A stretch of DNA of 64,000 nucleotides from Alphaproteobacteria bacterium (GCA_019746225.1 JAIESE010000020.1:1-64000), one strand, 5' to 3'. Positions 17,841-27,547 are shown, counted from the stretch's first letter. Made by a program: numbers and translations. The notes: generated from the letters alone by a model not told the origin.

Positions 17841-19808
17841 TCAACGATGGGCGAATAGCTTATCTCTTTTGACTTCAGGCTCTTGAAGTTGGGTTCGTGT
17901 ATTGCGCCGCCAAGCTTCAAACATGAGTATCGACCAAAGTTTCTCTTTGTGATCAGCCCGACCCTCCAAATGAGCTTTCCACAAGGCCCGAATGGGGCCC
18001 GGATCAAACGTGTCCATCAAGGTTGTCGGGTTCATGAGATCTTCAGCCCAATCACGCAAAGGACCTCGAAGCCAAGTATCGATGGGCACCGCAAATCCCG
18101 ATTTTGGTCGATCAATCAGATCTTGAGGAACATGCTTGTAAAGGAGTTGACGAAGCAACCACTTACTTGATCTCCCTTGGGTTTTAAAAGCAGTAGGCTG
18201 TGCCCAAGCCCATTCAACCACCCGATGATCAAGAAGCGGCACGCGCACCTCTAAACCAACACTCATGCTGGCGCGATCAACCTTTGTTAAGATGTCATCC
18301 GGCAGATACGTTAAGGTATCAAGGGCCTGCATTTTGGAAACAAAGTCATTAAAATGAGGAGATAATCTTGGCATGTTGGGGGCATAATGATGTGGCAAAA
18401 TCTCTGAAGGTTCAGCCCAATAACTGATAAGGGATTCATAGAGAGCTTCGGATGTCTTTGCCTTCATGCATCGGGCCAGTTTGTGCATTTTATGACCCAA
18501 CTGAGCGGGTCGCTTTGATGCTGGAATCAAGGAACTTAAGATATTCCAACCCGTAGGAGGCATCAGTGTTAAGAGGTTGGCAAAACTGCTTCGAAACGGG
18601 ATATTCCTCATGGTTTTCCACATGGTATTTCCCCACATATAACGGGAATATCCTGCAAACACCTCATCTCCCCCATCCCCAGATAGGCCAACGGTTACGG
18701 ACTGCCGAGCCAGCTGAGACACCAAAAACGTTGGAATTTGGGAAGAATCCGCAAAAGGTTCATCATAGATATGAGGTAGGTTGGGAATGACATCCAGCGC
18801 TTGGCGTGGCGTTACCATTAACTCTGTATGATCCGTTCCAAGATAGGTCGCAATCGCTTTAGCATAAGGCGCCTCATTATATTCTTTCTCGGCAAAACCA
18901 ATTGTAAACGTTTGAATGGGTTTTGGGCTGTGGCGTGCTGCAATTGCCGTAACAAGTGAGGAATCAATCCCCCCTGATAAAAATGTACCCAAAGGAACAT
19001 CCGAAATCATCCGGCGCGTCACCGCATCATTGAGAAGGTCCTCGAGATCTTCCAACGCATTTTGAGGGGAGGGATCCGGATTTTGTTCGAGGGATGATAG
19101 ACCTTGAGAAATCGCATCCTCCAAGGTCCAGAAAGCCTTTAGATTTACTTGTCCATCAGGTGTTCGGCATAATATTGTTCCAGGAGGAAGTTTGTGAACC
19201 TCCTTATAAATAGACAGCGGCGTTGGCACATACGCATGCTTGAGATAGCCGGCGAGAGCTTCCAGATTTAATTTGGGGTGAAAATCTGGATAGGCACACA
19301 AGGCCTTGAGTTCAGACCCAAATAAAAACGAAGAACCTGATATCCCCCAATAAAGAGGCTTAATCCCCAAACGATCCCGAACAAGATATAAATGATGCTC
19401 TTTACGATCCCAAAGAGCAAAAGCAAATTTCCCATTGAACTGTTTGACCGAGGCTTCTACTCCCCAAGCAGCGATGGCTTCTACCATAACTTCTGTATCG
19501 GAGTGACCACGAAAAACAATGCCCTGCGCTTCTAAAAGAGGACGGAGTTCTTTGTTGCTGTAGGTTTCACCGTTATAGACCATAACCCATCGACCACAGT
19601 GTGAAATCATTGGCTGATGTCCAGCAGGTGACAAATCCTGAATTGATAAGCGGCGATGACCTAGGGCTAATCCAGCAGATTCATCAACCCAAGCACCTTC
19701 ATCATCCGGACCGCGATGCCGAATGGCATTTGTCATGTCTGACGTAATCCGCATTAAAGTCAATGCATTCGTAAGTCCAGGAGTGATAAAGCCAGCAATT
19801 CCACACAT
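17841..19808 (-). CDS. asnB: Asparagine synthase (glutamine-hydrolysing), copy 1
   Basis: A 655-residue class-II glutamine amidotransferase of the AsnB type. C2 in MCGIAGF is the glutaminase nucleophile; GHRRLSIQDLS and YNGETYSN belong to the amidotransferase half. The synthase half has the ATP-pyrophosphatase motif FLSGGIDSSLV near residue 274. It is the last gene of the gpsA-EVE-ligase-dehydratase operon, 5 bases after the previous stop. In polysaccharide loci such enzymes often amidate sugar carboxyl groups rather than make free asparagine; this role is inference. A paralogue lies at 37001. Confidence 0.9.
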   Translation of the reverse strand: MCGIAGFITPGLTNALTLMRITSDMTNAIRHRGPDDEGAWVDESAGLALGHRRLSIQDLSPAGHQPMISHCGRWVMVYNGETYSNKELRPLLEAQGIVFRGHSDTEVMVEAIAAWGVEASVKQFNGKFAFALWDRKEHHLYLVRDRLGIKPLYWGISGSSFLFGSELKALCAYPDFHPKLNLEALAGYLKHAYVPTPLSIYKEVHKLPPGTILCRTPDGQVNLKAFWTLEDAISQGLSSLEQNPDPSPQNALEDLEDLLNDAVTRRMISDVPLGTFLSGGIDSSLVTAIAARHSPKPIQTFTIGFAEKEYNEAPYAKAIATYLGTDHTELMVTPRQALDVIPNLPHIYDEPFADSSQIPTFLVSQLARQSVTVGLSGDGGDEVFAGYSRYMWGNTMWKTMRNIPFRSSFANLLTLMPPTGWNILSSLIPASKRPAQLGHKMHKLARCMKAKTSEALYESLISYWAEPSEILPHHYAPNMPRLSPHFNDFVSKMQALDTLTYLPDDILTKVDRASMSVGLEVRVPLLDHRVVEWAWAQPTAFKTQGRSSKWLLRQLLYKHVPQDLIDRPKSGFAVPIDTWLRGPLRDWAEDLMNPTTLMDTFDPGPIRALWKAHLEGRADHKEKLWSILMFEAWRRNTRTQLQEPEVKRDKLFAHR

Positions 19809-19813
19809 AAATT

Positions 19814-21757
19814 TTAACCCGTTAACTTGAAAAATTGCGCCGAATCTGCATCATCCTCATCCAGATTCATTCTTTCCAATAAGGCTACGATTTTAGCCGT
19901 TTGACCTTTTTCTAGGAGTTCCGTTAGCTTGATAAGGAGGTCTTCATCTTGCGCATGGACGCAACTATTGATTTCTCCCATCATAACACCAGGTGTTAGC
20001 GATTGAAGAAGATCTGTTTCCTCAAAAGAGGGCTTCTGGATGACTTCCCCAGAAAATTTAACCTTAACATCGATCTCAGGGATTAACCCATTGAGGAGGG
20101 AAAGGGAACGAATCAAGTCAAGGAAACGTGAAGGTTCTCCGCCGGAGAGGTGAAGAACTTGACCTTTCGTTTTCTCATTGAGCAAAGCTTTGACGATCGC
20201 CTTTAAAATCGTTCTTGCCGCTTCTTCGGCAGACAATAAGTAGGAATATGAATCCGGTGACGGAATAGAAATATTAAGACCTTGATTTAACTGATCTTCC
20301 CAAAATGCTGTCACAGAGTCCAAATTATTCCATACATCACTACAATTAACGACGAGAAACCTCATTTGACTTTTCTTCTTTGATGCCCGATCGATGGCTT
20401 GAATCTGGCGTGAAACAAGGGAAGAGATCAGCCTGGTTAATCGTGTTGGAGTTTGCGCATTTATGAGCACAAATAAGCAAGCTTCTGTCCTTTGAATATC
20501 TTGAACTAGATGAAGAGGGCTTAAAATATTTTTCTGAACAGCCATCAAAAGATTGTCAGCAACTAAATCAGGATGCGTTACCCGATCCCCATGAATAATA
20601 ACCTGAGGTTGATGCGTCTTTATGAGTCGATCCATGGTTGCCCGATCTGTAATAGACGCCAATACGTACTCACATTCCACATCGGGATAGAGTTGATCGA
20701 AACTAACCTTTAAGGAAGCTAAGGCCTGCTCAGACGGGTCAACCAAGATTAACTGTTTGGGATAAAAACCCACGATATGGTTCGCAAGCTGATGAACAAC
20801 AGGATCATGTACCCCAGTGATCAAAACACGTGTTGAGTCAAAGAGCACTTGAACTTCCTGCCAGGTGGAATTTAGAATTGTATTTTGATCAGATTCCAAA
20901 CGTGCTTTCCCAATCAGATCCTCAAGATGAAGAGGTCTCAAAGTAACTTCATGAGTTGCTGGTGAAACCTCGAATCGTAAACTTAATATCCCCTTTCCTT
21001 GAAATTTGAGGAGAAGGTGGCGCAACGGCATGTGATTTAAAGAATCTTGGGTAATGAGGAAGCGCTTTGGTTCTCGACCTTCTAATGATAATTTTTGAAC
21101 GATAGAAACAAAGTCGCTAACCATCCCTAAAATTGGCACAGGAGGCGCCAAATCTTCATCACTCAATGGATGATTGAGGAGAATTCCTTCAAGATGATAG
21201 GGAAACGAGGTTCTATCCTCCCGATTCTTATCATTCTCTCTAAGATAAGCCCCAATCTGTTCATTGTACCCAATCACAACAACAGGGATCTTTGGTGACA
21301 ACTCTACTGTATTCGTCTTAATCTCCTCCCGTCGCCAAAATGGGGCTATTAGGCGGGGAAGGAGGAGGCCCGTCATAAATAAGACTGTATTAACAATAGG
21401 GGTAAGGGGGGGCAAATTTCCCATGAGAAGCATCAAAGGATGATAGAATAAGTTTGCTAAAACAGCACAGCCTAAAATTCCAGGAATATTTTCCATGGAT
21501 ATATATTTTGACGAGCCTTGATAGCTACGAACCCAAGAAAATAAGGCAAAGCAAATAAGGGCAAACACAAGGCAGTGCTTTAAAATGAAAGGCATTTGAA
21601 GGGTTTGAATTTCACTTCCGAGCAAAATCCTCAAAGTGACGTATAGACTCAAAAGAGCCACCAATAAATCAGAAACAAAAATGACCAATTCGGTCTTTAG
21701 CTTTTCACTTGTTCCTTCTTTATTTACTTTCAGTAAGTTGAGAATATATTCCTTCAT
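19814..21757 (-). CDS. Degenerate CapD/WbpM-like nucleotide-sugar dehydratase
   Basis: The 647-residue protein has the layout of membrane-bound UDP-sugar 4,6-dehydratases (WbpM/PglF/CapD). Four N-terminal membrane segments (about residues 25-50, 60-80, 92-112 and 120-140) are followed by a first Rossmann-like region (VVVIGYNEQIG) and a second (RVLITG near 310). The NAD-binding glycine pattern TGxxGxxG is replaced by TGVHDPVV. The segment that normally carries the catalytic T/S-D-K and M/Y-x3-K residues reads FVLINAQTPTRLTRLISS, so the Asp and Lys are missing. It is probably catalytically dead or altered. The frame is intact. It overlaps the O-antigen ligase gene by 38 bases and precedes asnB. 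Confidence 0.75.
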   Translation of the reverse strand: MKEYILNLLKVNKEGTSEKLKTELVIFVSDLLVALLSLYVTLRILLGSEIQTLQMPFILKHCLVFALICFALFSWVRSYQGSSKYISMENIPGILGCAVLANLFYHPLMLLMGNLPPLTPIVNTVLFMTGLLLPRLIAPFWRREEIKTNTVELSPKIPVVVIGYNEQIGAYLRENDKNREDRTSFPYHLEGILLNHPLSDEDLAPPVPILGMVSDFVSIVQKLSLEGREPKRFLITQDSLNHMPLRHLLLKFQGKGILSLRFEVSPATHEVTLRPLHLEDLIGKARLESDQNTILNSTWQEVQVLFDSTRVLITGVHDPVVHQLANHIVGFYPKQLILVDPSEQALASLKVSFDQLYPDVECEYVLASITDRATMDRLIKTHQPQVIIHGDRVTHPDLVADNLLMAVQKNILSPLHLVQDIQRTEACLFVLINAQTPTRLTRLISSLVSRQIQAIDRASKKKSQMRFLVVNCSDVWNNLDSVTAFWEDQLNQGLNISIPSPDSYSYLLSAEEAARTILKAIVKALLNEKTKGQVLHLSGGEPSRFLDLIRSLSLLNGLIPEIDVKVKFSGEVIQKPSFEETDLLQSLTPGVMMGEINSCVHAQDEDLLIKLTELLEKGQTAKIVALLERMNLDEDDADSAQFFKLTG

Positions 21758-22988
21758 TCGCTTCCTTTTTACCGTTAAACATTGAGATTGTCAGGCCAAT
21801 TATAATCCATAAACCCGAAATCCACCAGTTTTGCCAAAATCCTAAATTAACCCAAACGACAAGAAATGTCCCAGTAAATAATCCAGCGCTAACCGCCTTT
21901 TCGAGGGAAGATAAGCCAGTTCGATAAATATAGAATAGGCTGAGATAGGCCAGAAGTGTTCCAAGAATGACGCCAGGAAGCCCGAGTTCTAACCAAAGCT
22001 GAAGAATCGCATTGTGGGGATGCATCGCAATAAGGGGGGTATGATTTTCCCATTTTTTTCCGCTTTCATCTACATAGGTCCAATCTCTAAAAAGAGACGC
22101 TTTGTCGTGTGAATGTGTTCCATCCATTCCAATACCCCCAATTGGGTGTTCTAGACTGCTTGTTGCCACTTCATTCCAGATATAAAGTCGATCTAAATAG
22201 GCAGATGAATGAATGTAAGAGTTGTAGGCAGGGACATACTCAGGCTTGAAAGCGTACAAACTGATAAAAGGAAATGCCACGATAAAAAGAGGTACAAAAA
22301 GACGCATACCCCATGAACTCAGTCGTGGAAAAAGGAGGGTCCCTACAAACGCGCAAAGTCCCATAAATAGGCCGATATACGATGTATCGCAGTCAATTTG
22401 AAACAGAGTCCAAAAGACAATAATGAGCAAAAATCCACTTAGACTGAATCGCCAAAGAAAAGTGTAAGGCAATCGTAGGGCCCAGAGAATTGCTGGCCAA
22501 ACGACCAAAGAAATGAGCAATGATCCTTGCGCATACGCTTTAGCCGAGGGTTTATTCAAATAATACCGCCAAGCTTGTCCCGACCAGTATTCTATAAGAA
22601 GGAAGAAAAGTCCTAAAAACAAGCCACCTAGTAAGGCACGAATCAGAGATTGCCGGGTACTTTGAGGTAAGCTTAAGCAAAGGCGGCACCAGAAGATACC
22701 AAGGAGAACAAGCACGAGTATTTTTAAACTCATGATGAGTGAAACAATCGGGTATTTTGCCCATAATGTCGTCACTATTGCCCACAAAGGAATCAAGAAA
22801 AGCGTTACAACTAAAGGATACGGCAACTCTTCAAGAATCTGTTTTCGGCTATAATAGAGACCGATCAATCCCCCAATGATGATTTCCCAAACGACCCCAT
22901 GAGGAACCAAAATGGATACGGGAATAAAGAGAAAGATTAAGACTTTAAGGAGTTGGTTTGCGAAAGGGGAGAGGACAACAGGGGTCAT
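21720..22988 (-). CDS. O-antigen ligase / Wzy-like polysaccharide membrane protein
   Basis: A 422-residue inner-membrane protein with about 11-12 hydrophobic segments and a large periplasmic loop. That loop contains the O-antigen ligase (Wzy_C) signature: YIWNEVATSSLEHPIGGIGMDG and AMHPHNAILQLWLELGLPG. Such enzymes transfer or polymerise O-antigen at the periplasmic face. Ligase (WaaL) and polymerase cannot be separated by eye. The start at 22988 makes an ATGA overlap with the stop of the EVE gene; an upstream in-frame codon at 23021 is less likely. The gene is coupled to both neighbours. Confidence 0.85.
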   Translation of the reverse strand: MTPVVLSPFANQLLKVLIFLFIPVSILVPHGVVWEIIIGGLIGLYYSRKQILEELPYPLVVTLFLIPLWAIVTTLWAKYPIVSLIMSLKILVLVLLGIFWCRLCLSLPQSTRQSLIRALLGGLFLGLFFLLIEYWSGQAWRYYLNKPSAKAYAQGSLLISLVVWPAILWALRLPYTFLWRFSLSGFLLIIVFWTLFQIDCDTSYIGLFMGLCAFVGTLLFPRLSSWGMRLFVPLFIVAFPFISLYAFKPEYVPAYNSYIHSSAYLDRLYIWNEVATSSLEHPIGGIGMDGTHSHDKASLFRDWTYVDESGKKWENHTPLIAMHPHNAILQLWLELGLPGVILGTLLAYLSLFYIYRTGLSSLEKAVSAGLFTGTFLVVWVNLGFWQNWWISGLWIIIGLTISMFNGKKEANEGIYSQLTESK

Positions 22989-23395
22989 TTTTCTCCCCCC
23001 ATAGTCAAAATGAGAGCCCAAGAAGCTTCGTCGATGGGCATAACAGATAATCGAGATTGGCGAACAAGGGCTAAATGACCCAAGCGTTCCTCAAGCTTAA
23101 TATCATCCAAGCTCACTGGTGCTTTTAAAGGCCTCACGGCTTTTACTTCCACCATCCCAAAGCGCCCTGTTTCATCCGTAGGATCGGGGTGGTAGGGGCG
23201 TGTAACTTCAACAATGCCAACGATTTGTCGATCAGAAACGGAATGGTAAAAGAAACACAAGTCACCCACTTTCATCGCTTTCAAATTGTTGGCGGCTTGA
23301 TAGTTACGCACCCCATCCCAATGAGTTGTTTTCTTTGTAACTTGATCATTCCACGACCACGTGGATGGTTCTGTTTTGATAAGCCAATACTTCAT
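22985..23395 (-). CDS. EVE-domain protein
   Basis: The 136-residue protein is a single EVE domain (PUA-like fold): MKYWLIKTEPSTWSWND, HWDGVRNYQAANNLKAM, GDLCFFYHSVSDRQIVGIVEV and HPDPTDETGRFGMVEV are all classic. EVE domains are related to YTH domains and are proposed to bind modified nucleic-acid bases. In alphaproteobacteria the gene sits next to gpsA and tsaD, as here. It shares one base with the end of gpsA and four with the ligase gene. Confidence 0.92.
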   Translation of the reverse strand: MKYWLIKTEPSTWSWNDQVTKKTTHWDGVRNYQAANNLKAMKVGDLCFFYHSVSDRQIVGIVEVTRPYHPDPTDETGRFGMVEVKAVRPLKAPVSLDDIKLEERLGHLALVRQSRLSVMPIDEASWALILTMGGEK

Positions 23396-24396
23396 TAGAA
23401 CTCCAATTCTGATTGTCGAGATAAGATATTATCAACAACCTCATCAATCGCAACATCGTTGTATATTATATCATAAACCGCCTGACACAAAGGCATCGGA
23501 ATAGATAAGGTTTGGGAAAGCCGAAGCACAGCTGCAACCGTTGGCACCCCTTCGGCAATGAACGCCGTTTCTTTTAAGATTTTAGAGGCGTTTGCGCCTT
23601 CTTTTCCAAGTGCGATGCCAAGGCGCATATTGCGGGATTGTTCGCTCGAACAGGTCAACGTAACATCGCCAACTCCAGATAGCCCCATAAATGTATCGCT
23701 TTTTCCCCCGAGAGCCATACCCAGACGGCGCATTTCAGCGAGACCCCGGGTAATAAGGGCAGAAGCGGCATTGTTACCAAAGGACTTCCCTCGCACAATG
23801 CCACAGGCAATCGCGAGAACATTTTTGACAGCACCGGCTACTTGAACGCCAATTGGATCATCGCTCACATAGCATCGGAATCGTAGATGACGTAAGCTTG
23901 ACGCTACTAATCTAGCGACCTCTTCCTTCTCTGAGGCGATGGTAACCGCCGTTGGCAAATTCAGGCCCACCTCATCAGCAAAGGATGGTCCTGAGAGAAT
24001 AACGATAGGATTGGGTAATATACTTCTGGTCATTGCAGATAGTAATTGAGGCTCTTTTTCTTCATTTCCTCTCACGATACCTTTTGCACAAATAACCCAA
24101 GGTGCATCGGGCTGCAAATATTGTTTGACCATATGACAGGTTTCAGCAATTGTCTGGGCTGGTGTGACTTGCAAGACCATATCCGCTTCAGAAATAACAC
24201 TCAAATCACTTGTTATCACAAGATCTGGAGGCAAAGAAATTCCTGGAAGGTAGACTAAATTTTCAAGGGTTTTATTGATAATAACCGATTGTTCAGGCTG
24301 ACGTGGCAGAAGAGTCACCTGTTGTCCTGCGCGGTGGGCGGTTAGGGCAAGGGCCGTTCCCCAAGACCCAGCGCCAATAATGCATATCTTTTTCAT
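23395..24396 (-). CDS. gpsA: Glycerol-3-phosphate dehydrogenase [NAD(P)+]
   Basis: GpsA reduces dihydroxyacetone phosphate to sn-glycerol-3-phosphate for phospholipid synthesis. The 333-residue protein starts MKKICIIGAGSWGTALA, the NAD(P)-binding motif. It contains ILSGPSFADEV and the catalytic lysine region AGAVKNVLAIACG. The start at 24396 is favoured over 24405, which would add three residues before the Rossmann strand. It is the first gene of the minus-strand operon that continues into EVE and surface-sugar genes. Confidence 0.95.
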   Translation of the reverse strand: MKKICIIGAGSWGTALALTAHRAGQQVTLLPRQPEQSVIINKTLENLVYLPGISLPPDLVITSDLSVISEADMVLQVTPAQTIAETCHMVKQYLQPDAPWVICAKGIVRGNEEKEPQLLSAMTRSILPNPIVILSGPSFADEVGLNLPTAVTIASEKEEVARLVASSLRHLRFRCYVSDDPIGVQVAGAVKNVLAIACGIVRGKSFGNNAASALITRGLAEMRRLGMALGGKSDTFMGLSGVGDVTLTCSSEQSRNMRLGIALGKEGANASKILKETAFIAEGVPTVAAVLRLSQTLSIPMPLCQAVYDIIYNDVAIDEVVDNILSRQSELEF

Positions 24397-24581
24397 GATG
24401 AACATATACTCTCTTTGTGAACTTTATACTAGCTTTAATAGCAATAGAGGGTGCTGGAAACCATTGTTAAAGAGTTAATAAACTCTCATTTCTACGATGG
24501 GAGGCTCAACCAGATTAACCGGGTCTTAATGATTTCATGATAGGATGTAATTAGGAAATTTTTAAAGTTTAGGAGTCTTCT

Positions 24582-25586
24582 ATGTTGCGCCGTATCCTTA
24601 TCGTCTTTGCACTGCTCAATTTTTCCACATACGCCATACAGGAAGAACCAAAAGACTGCCCCGCCCTAGTACAAGTGGATGAGACAGGCTTTCCTACTTC
24701 CCTCTCCTATCATGAGATGGACATTTTAGCAGGCGGAGGATGTTTAAATAATGAAGCTGGCATGAAGATCATGGCATTAGAACCACAGGCTATGATCGCT
24801 ATTATTCCGGGTGCTGGCAAGAGACTCGTGAGAAGAACGCTCGCAAAACTCAATATATCTGAGGAAGCCAAAGCCCAAGCGTATGGGGATATAAAACAAG
24901 TTGGTAATCGCAAAGTCCGAACCTATCAATACATTCCAGCCATCGGCAAGGTTGGTGGGCAATTTTCCGTATATTCTGAAGACTCGAACTCTCCTCCTCA
25001 TTTGAGAAAATCCCTTGAAAAGCAAGATAGCCGAGTTATAGAAAAACTTAAAAGAAGGGACCTTGTTGCCACAACGGAATTGCAAAAAGGCAAGTCTGAC
25101 CCTCTGGTGATCGAGCACTTCATAGAAGAACAGGTGGGTACATTAAGAGGTCTTCTAAGCCAGTCAAAATCAGACTATGAAAAAAACAAAGCTTTGATCA
25201 TAGACGCTATACAAAAAAAGGATATGGAAGCTTATGAGTATCTGTCCCTGTGGCTTCGAAAAACTGACTCCCAAATCATATTCCTACGCCAGCAAATATA
25301 CTTATTCGAAAAGAAAATTAATGATGTAAGACGTGAGTTACCGCAAACGGAGCCTGTTGATTGGATCAATTTGAAAGGGATTTTTATTAACATTAATTTT
25401 ATCCATCAAGAAATTGATCAGGAACTTAGTACATTTATAGAACATCATCCTGACTTTATGAACCATCACCCAGGGTATCCCAAAGCCAGACAATTAGTAG
25501 GTATTAGAGGAAACTTCAACGTTGATGTTGCTCCAGAACCCCATAGCCCCCCTCTCCCTAAACGGTCGAGCCGGGAGAAGAAGTAA
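24582..25586 (+). CDS. Secreted protein of unknown function, helical
   Basis: I do not recognise the family. The 334-residue product starts with a signal peptide (MLRRILIVFALLNFSTYA) and has TAGGAGT before the ATG. Residues about 140-265 are rich in Lys, Glu, Gln and Leu and look alpha-helical or coiled-coil. The C-terminus is proline-rich and basic (PEPHSPPLPKRSSREKK). It lies on the opposite strand between gpsA and tsaD, genes that are neighbours in many alphaproteobacteria, so it is probably an insertion. Confidence 0.65.
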   Translation: MLRRILIVFALLNFSTYAIQEEPKDCPALVQVDETGFPTSLSYHEMDILAGGGCLNNEAGMKIMALEPQAMIAIIPGAGKRLVRRTLAKLNISEEAKAQAYGDIKQVGNRKVRTYQYIPAIGKVGGQFSVYSEDSNSPPHLRKSLEKQDSRVIEKLKRRDLVATTELQKGKSDPLVIEHFIEEQVGTLRGLLSQSKSDYEKNKALIIDAIQKKDMEAYEYLSLWLRKTDSQIIFLRQQIYLFEKKINDVRRELPQTEPVDWINLKGIFININFIHQEIDQELSTFIEHHPDFMNHHPGYPKARQLVGIRGNFNVDVAPEPHSPPLPKRSSREKK

Positions 25587-25607
25587 CGACCTAATCAGGG
25601 ACGAAAA

Positions 25608-25642
25608 AGCCCTTCTCAGAGTCTGCATCTCTGTGAAGGGCT
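25608..25642. terminator. Strong hairpin downstream of the 334-residue secreted protein gene
   Basis: AGCCCTTCTCAGAG at 25608-25621 pairs with CTCTGTGAAGGGCT at 25629-25642 (one mismatch, 7-base loop). On the minus strand a run of five T follows; on the plus strand there is no T tract. It probably ends the plus-strand transcript or works in both directions. Confidence 0.6.
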
Positions 25643-25783
25643 CGCTCAATTGCCACGATGAAAGAATTCTTTGAAGATATCTTCTAACACCAAATATTTC
25701 AATGTATAGCTTGAGATTTTGGATCAAAACAGATACAATCTGCCACAGAATGTGATTGAATCAGTAAGTTGGGAGATGAATTG

Positions 25784-26498
25784 ATGGATATTACACGTTT
25801 CCCTTATTTTTCTTACCAAGATATGCTTGAACCTATTGCAAACCCCATAACTTCAATGGCAAATATAAAATTTCTTACTTTTAGAAGAAAATATTTAAAC
25901 AAAGAACAACTTCTTATTAGCAACGACATTGAATTTTCATATGAATACTACTCCAAGGAATTATATCACTACGGGGTTTTTGAAAAAGATATACGGCATT
26001 ATGAATCTACGTACCATATGTGGGATCATTTCCCCTCTAATTATCCCCGTCATGCCTACGATCATATAATAAAGACATCTTAATTATGCCCACGGGATGA
26101 CAATCACGCAACAACACGATATTTATTGTGATTCTTTTGTTTTTGCTTCTCAGGCAGGTAATGAGGAAGTCAATAATTTTTACATCAATAAGAAAACCAT
26201 ATTTGAAGAATTCATATGCGGGTTATATAAAAATTTCCAGTCTGTAATTGATCGGCTTTCTGACCATACATTTGTTTTACCTGATGATCGAGGGAAAAGT
26301 ATAAATAAGGTTGATCTCCTCGCGCCCCGCCAACGAGATTGTGGAATTTTACTGGTTGAAGGAAAGACAACGAAAGAAATTGCCAAGATCCTAAACATTT
26401 CACCTCGTACAGTGGAAGAGCATATAGATGTTCTGAAAGCAAAATTTGAAGCAACAAATCGAGCCCAACTCAGTTATTCATTACGTCAATATCTTTAA
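25784..26498 (+). pseudogene. LuxR-family regulator split by a frameshift
   Basis: Two consecutive frames together resemble one LuxR-type regulator. The first (25784-26083) has the N-terminal sensor part: FLTFRRKYLNKEQLLISNDIEF, YYSKELYHYG and MWDHFPSNYP. The second is open from 26073 and carries NYAHGMTITQQHD, DSFVFASQAGNEEVNNFYIN and a complete GerE helix-turn-helix (LAPRQRDCGILLVEGKTTKEIAKILNISPRTVEEHI). Similar regulators join these parts in one frame, so a one-base shift in 26073-26083 breaks the gene. The second frame has its own ATG at 26097 and could make a 133-residue protein that keeps the DNA-binding domain. The start at 25784 follows GGGAG. It may be a pseudogene, a genuinely split gene or a sequencing error. 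Confidence 0.7.
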
Positions 26499-26507
26499 CT
26501 TTATGGC

Positions 26508-27515
26508 CTACCCACACAAGGGCCAGCGGGGGCGGGGGATGAAGTCGAGGGTATCCGTCAATCCCAGTTTCAATTTTTCAATCCCCACCCAAGCAATCAT
26601 GGCTGCATTATCTGTACATAAGGCTATAGGGGGGGCTGTAAAGGTAAGGCCTTGAATCTCACACAAAGAGGATAGACGCGCCCGTAGCGTCGCATTGGCC
26701 GCAACCCCACCAGCAACAACAAAATGCTGAACGGGCTTTTGAAGCATCTGAATGGCGTTCTTCGCCCGCTCTTCTAGACAATCAGCAACCGCTTCTTGAA
26801 AGCTCGCAGCTAAATCTGCCTTTTCTTCGGGGGACAAGGGCGTATGTTTTTCTGCCGTCATACGAACAGCTGTCTTCAAGCCTGAGAATGAAAAATCACA
26901 ACCCGGACGGCCTTTTAAGGGACGGGGCAACTCATACCGTTTGCCATTTCCGTTAAGAGCCAGCCTTTCAAGGGCCGGGCCGCCCGGATAGCTGAGCCCA
27001 AAAATGCGAGCAACCTTATCAAAAGCTTCGCCAACCGCATCATCTATGGTTGATCCCAGTAATCGATATTGTCCAACACCAGATACCTCTAAGAATTGGG
27101 AATGTCCGCCAGAGATTAAAAGGAGTAAAAACGGAAAAGGAAGATCATGGGTGAGGCGCCCGGTGAGGGCGTGACCCTCTAAATGATTGACGGCTATGAA
27201 AGGAAGATTTTTGGCAGCGGCCATGGCTTTTGCGGTCATCACACCAACGAGAACCCCACCAATCAAGCCTGGTCCTGCTGTTACGGCAATGCCATCCAAG
27301 TCATCGAGGGTTACATCAGCATCCTTCAAGGCTTGCTCAATAATGGGTTGGAGATGATCTAAATGGGCGCGGGCAGCTTTTTCGGGCACCACGCCACCAT
27401 AGGGTTGATGACCCGGGATTTGGGATACCAGAACATTGGAAAGGATGGTTCGGTCATCGCGAACGATGGCCGCTGCCGTCTCATCACAACTGGTTTCAAT
27501 TCCCAAAACAATCAT
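26508..27515 (-). CDS. tsaD: tRNA N6-threonylcarbamoyladenosine transferase subunit
   Basis: TsaD transfers threonylcarbamoyl to A37 of ANN-decoding tRNAs, together with TsaB and TsaE. The 335-residue protein has MIVLGIETSCDETAAAIV, the metal-binding histidines H111 and H115 in NHLEGH, LLLISGGHSQ, and the late VAGGVAANATLR and ALCTDNAAMIAW motifs. It is complete and of normal length. It lies 32 bases after typA on the same strand. Confidence 0.96.
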   Translation of the reverse strand: MIVLGIETSCDETAAAIVRDDRTILSNVLVSQIPGHQPYGGVVPEKAARAHLDHLQPIIEQALKDADVTLDDLDGIAVTAGPGLIGGVLVGVMTAKAMAAAKNLPFIAVNHLEGHALTGRLTHDLPFPFLLLLISGGHSQFLEVSGVGQYRLLGSTIDDAVGEAFDKVARIFGLSYPGGPALERLALNGNGKRYELPRPLKGRPGCDFSFSGLKTAVRMTAEKHTPLSPEEKADLAASFQEAVADCLEERAKNAIQMLQKPVQHFVVAGGVAANATLRARLSSLCEIQGLTFTAPPIALCTDNAAMIAWVGIEKLKLGLTDTLDFIPRPRWPLCG

Positions 27516-27547
27516 GGCTCACAACCCTTCGCTTCTATAGGAAGCGG

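Noticed and set aside
25494..25727. Minus-strand open frame over the strong hairpin
   Set aside because: It overlaps the end of the 334-residue gene and a hairpin and has no ribosome-binding site or recognisable features.
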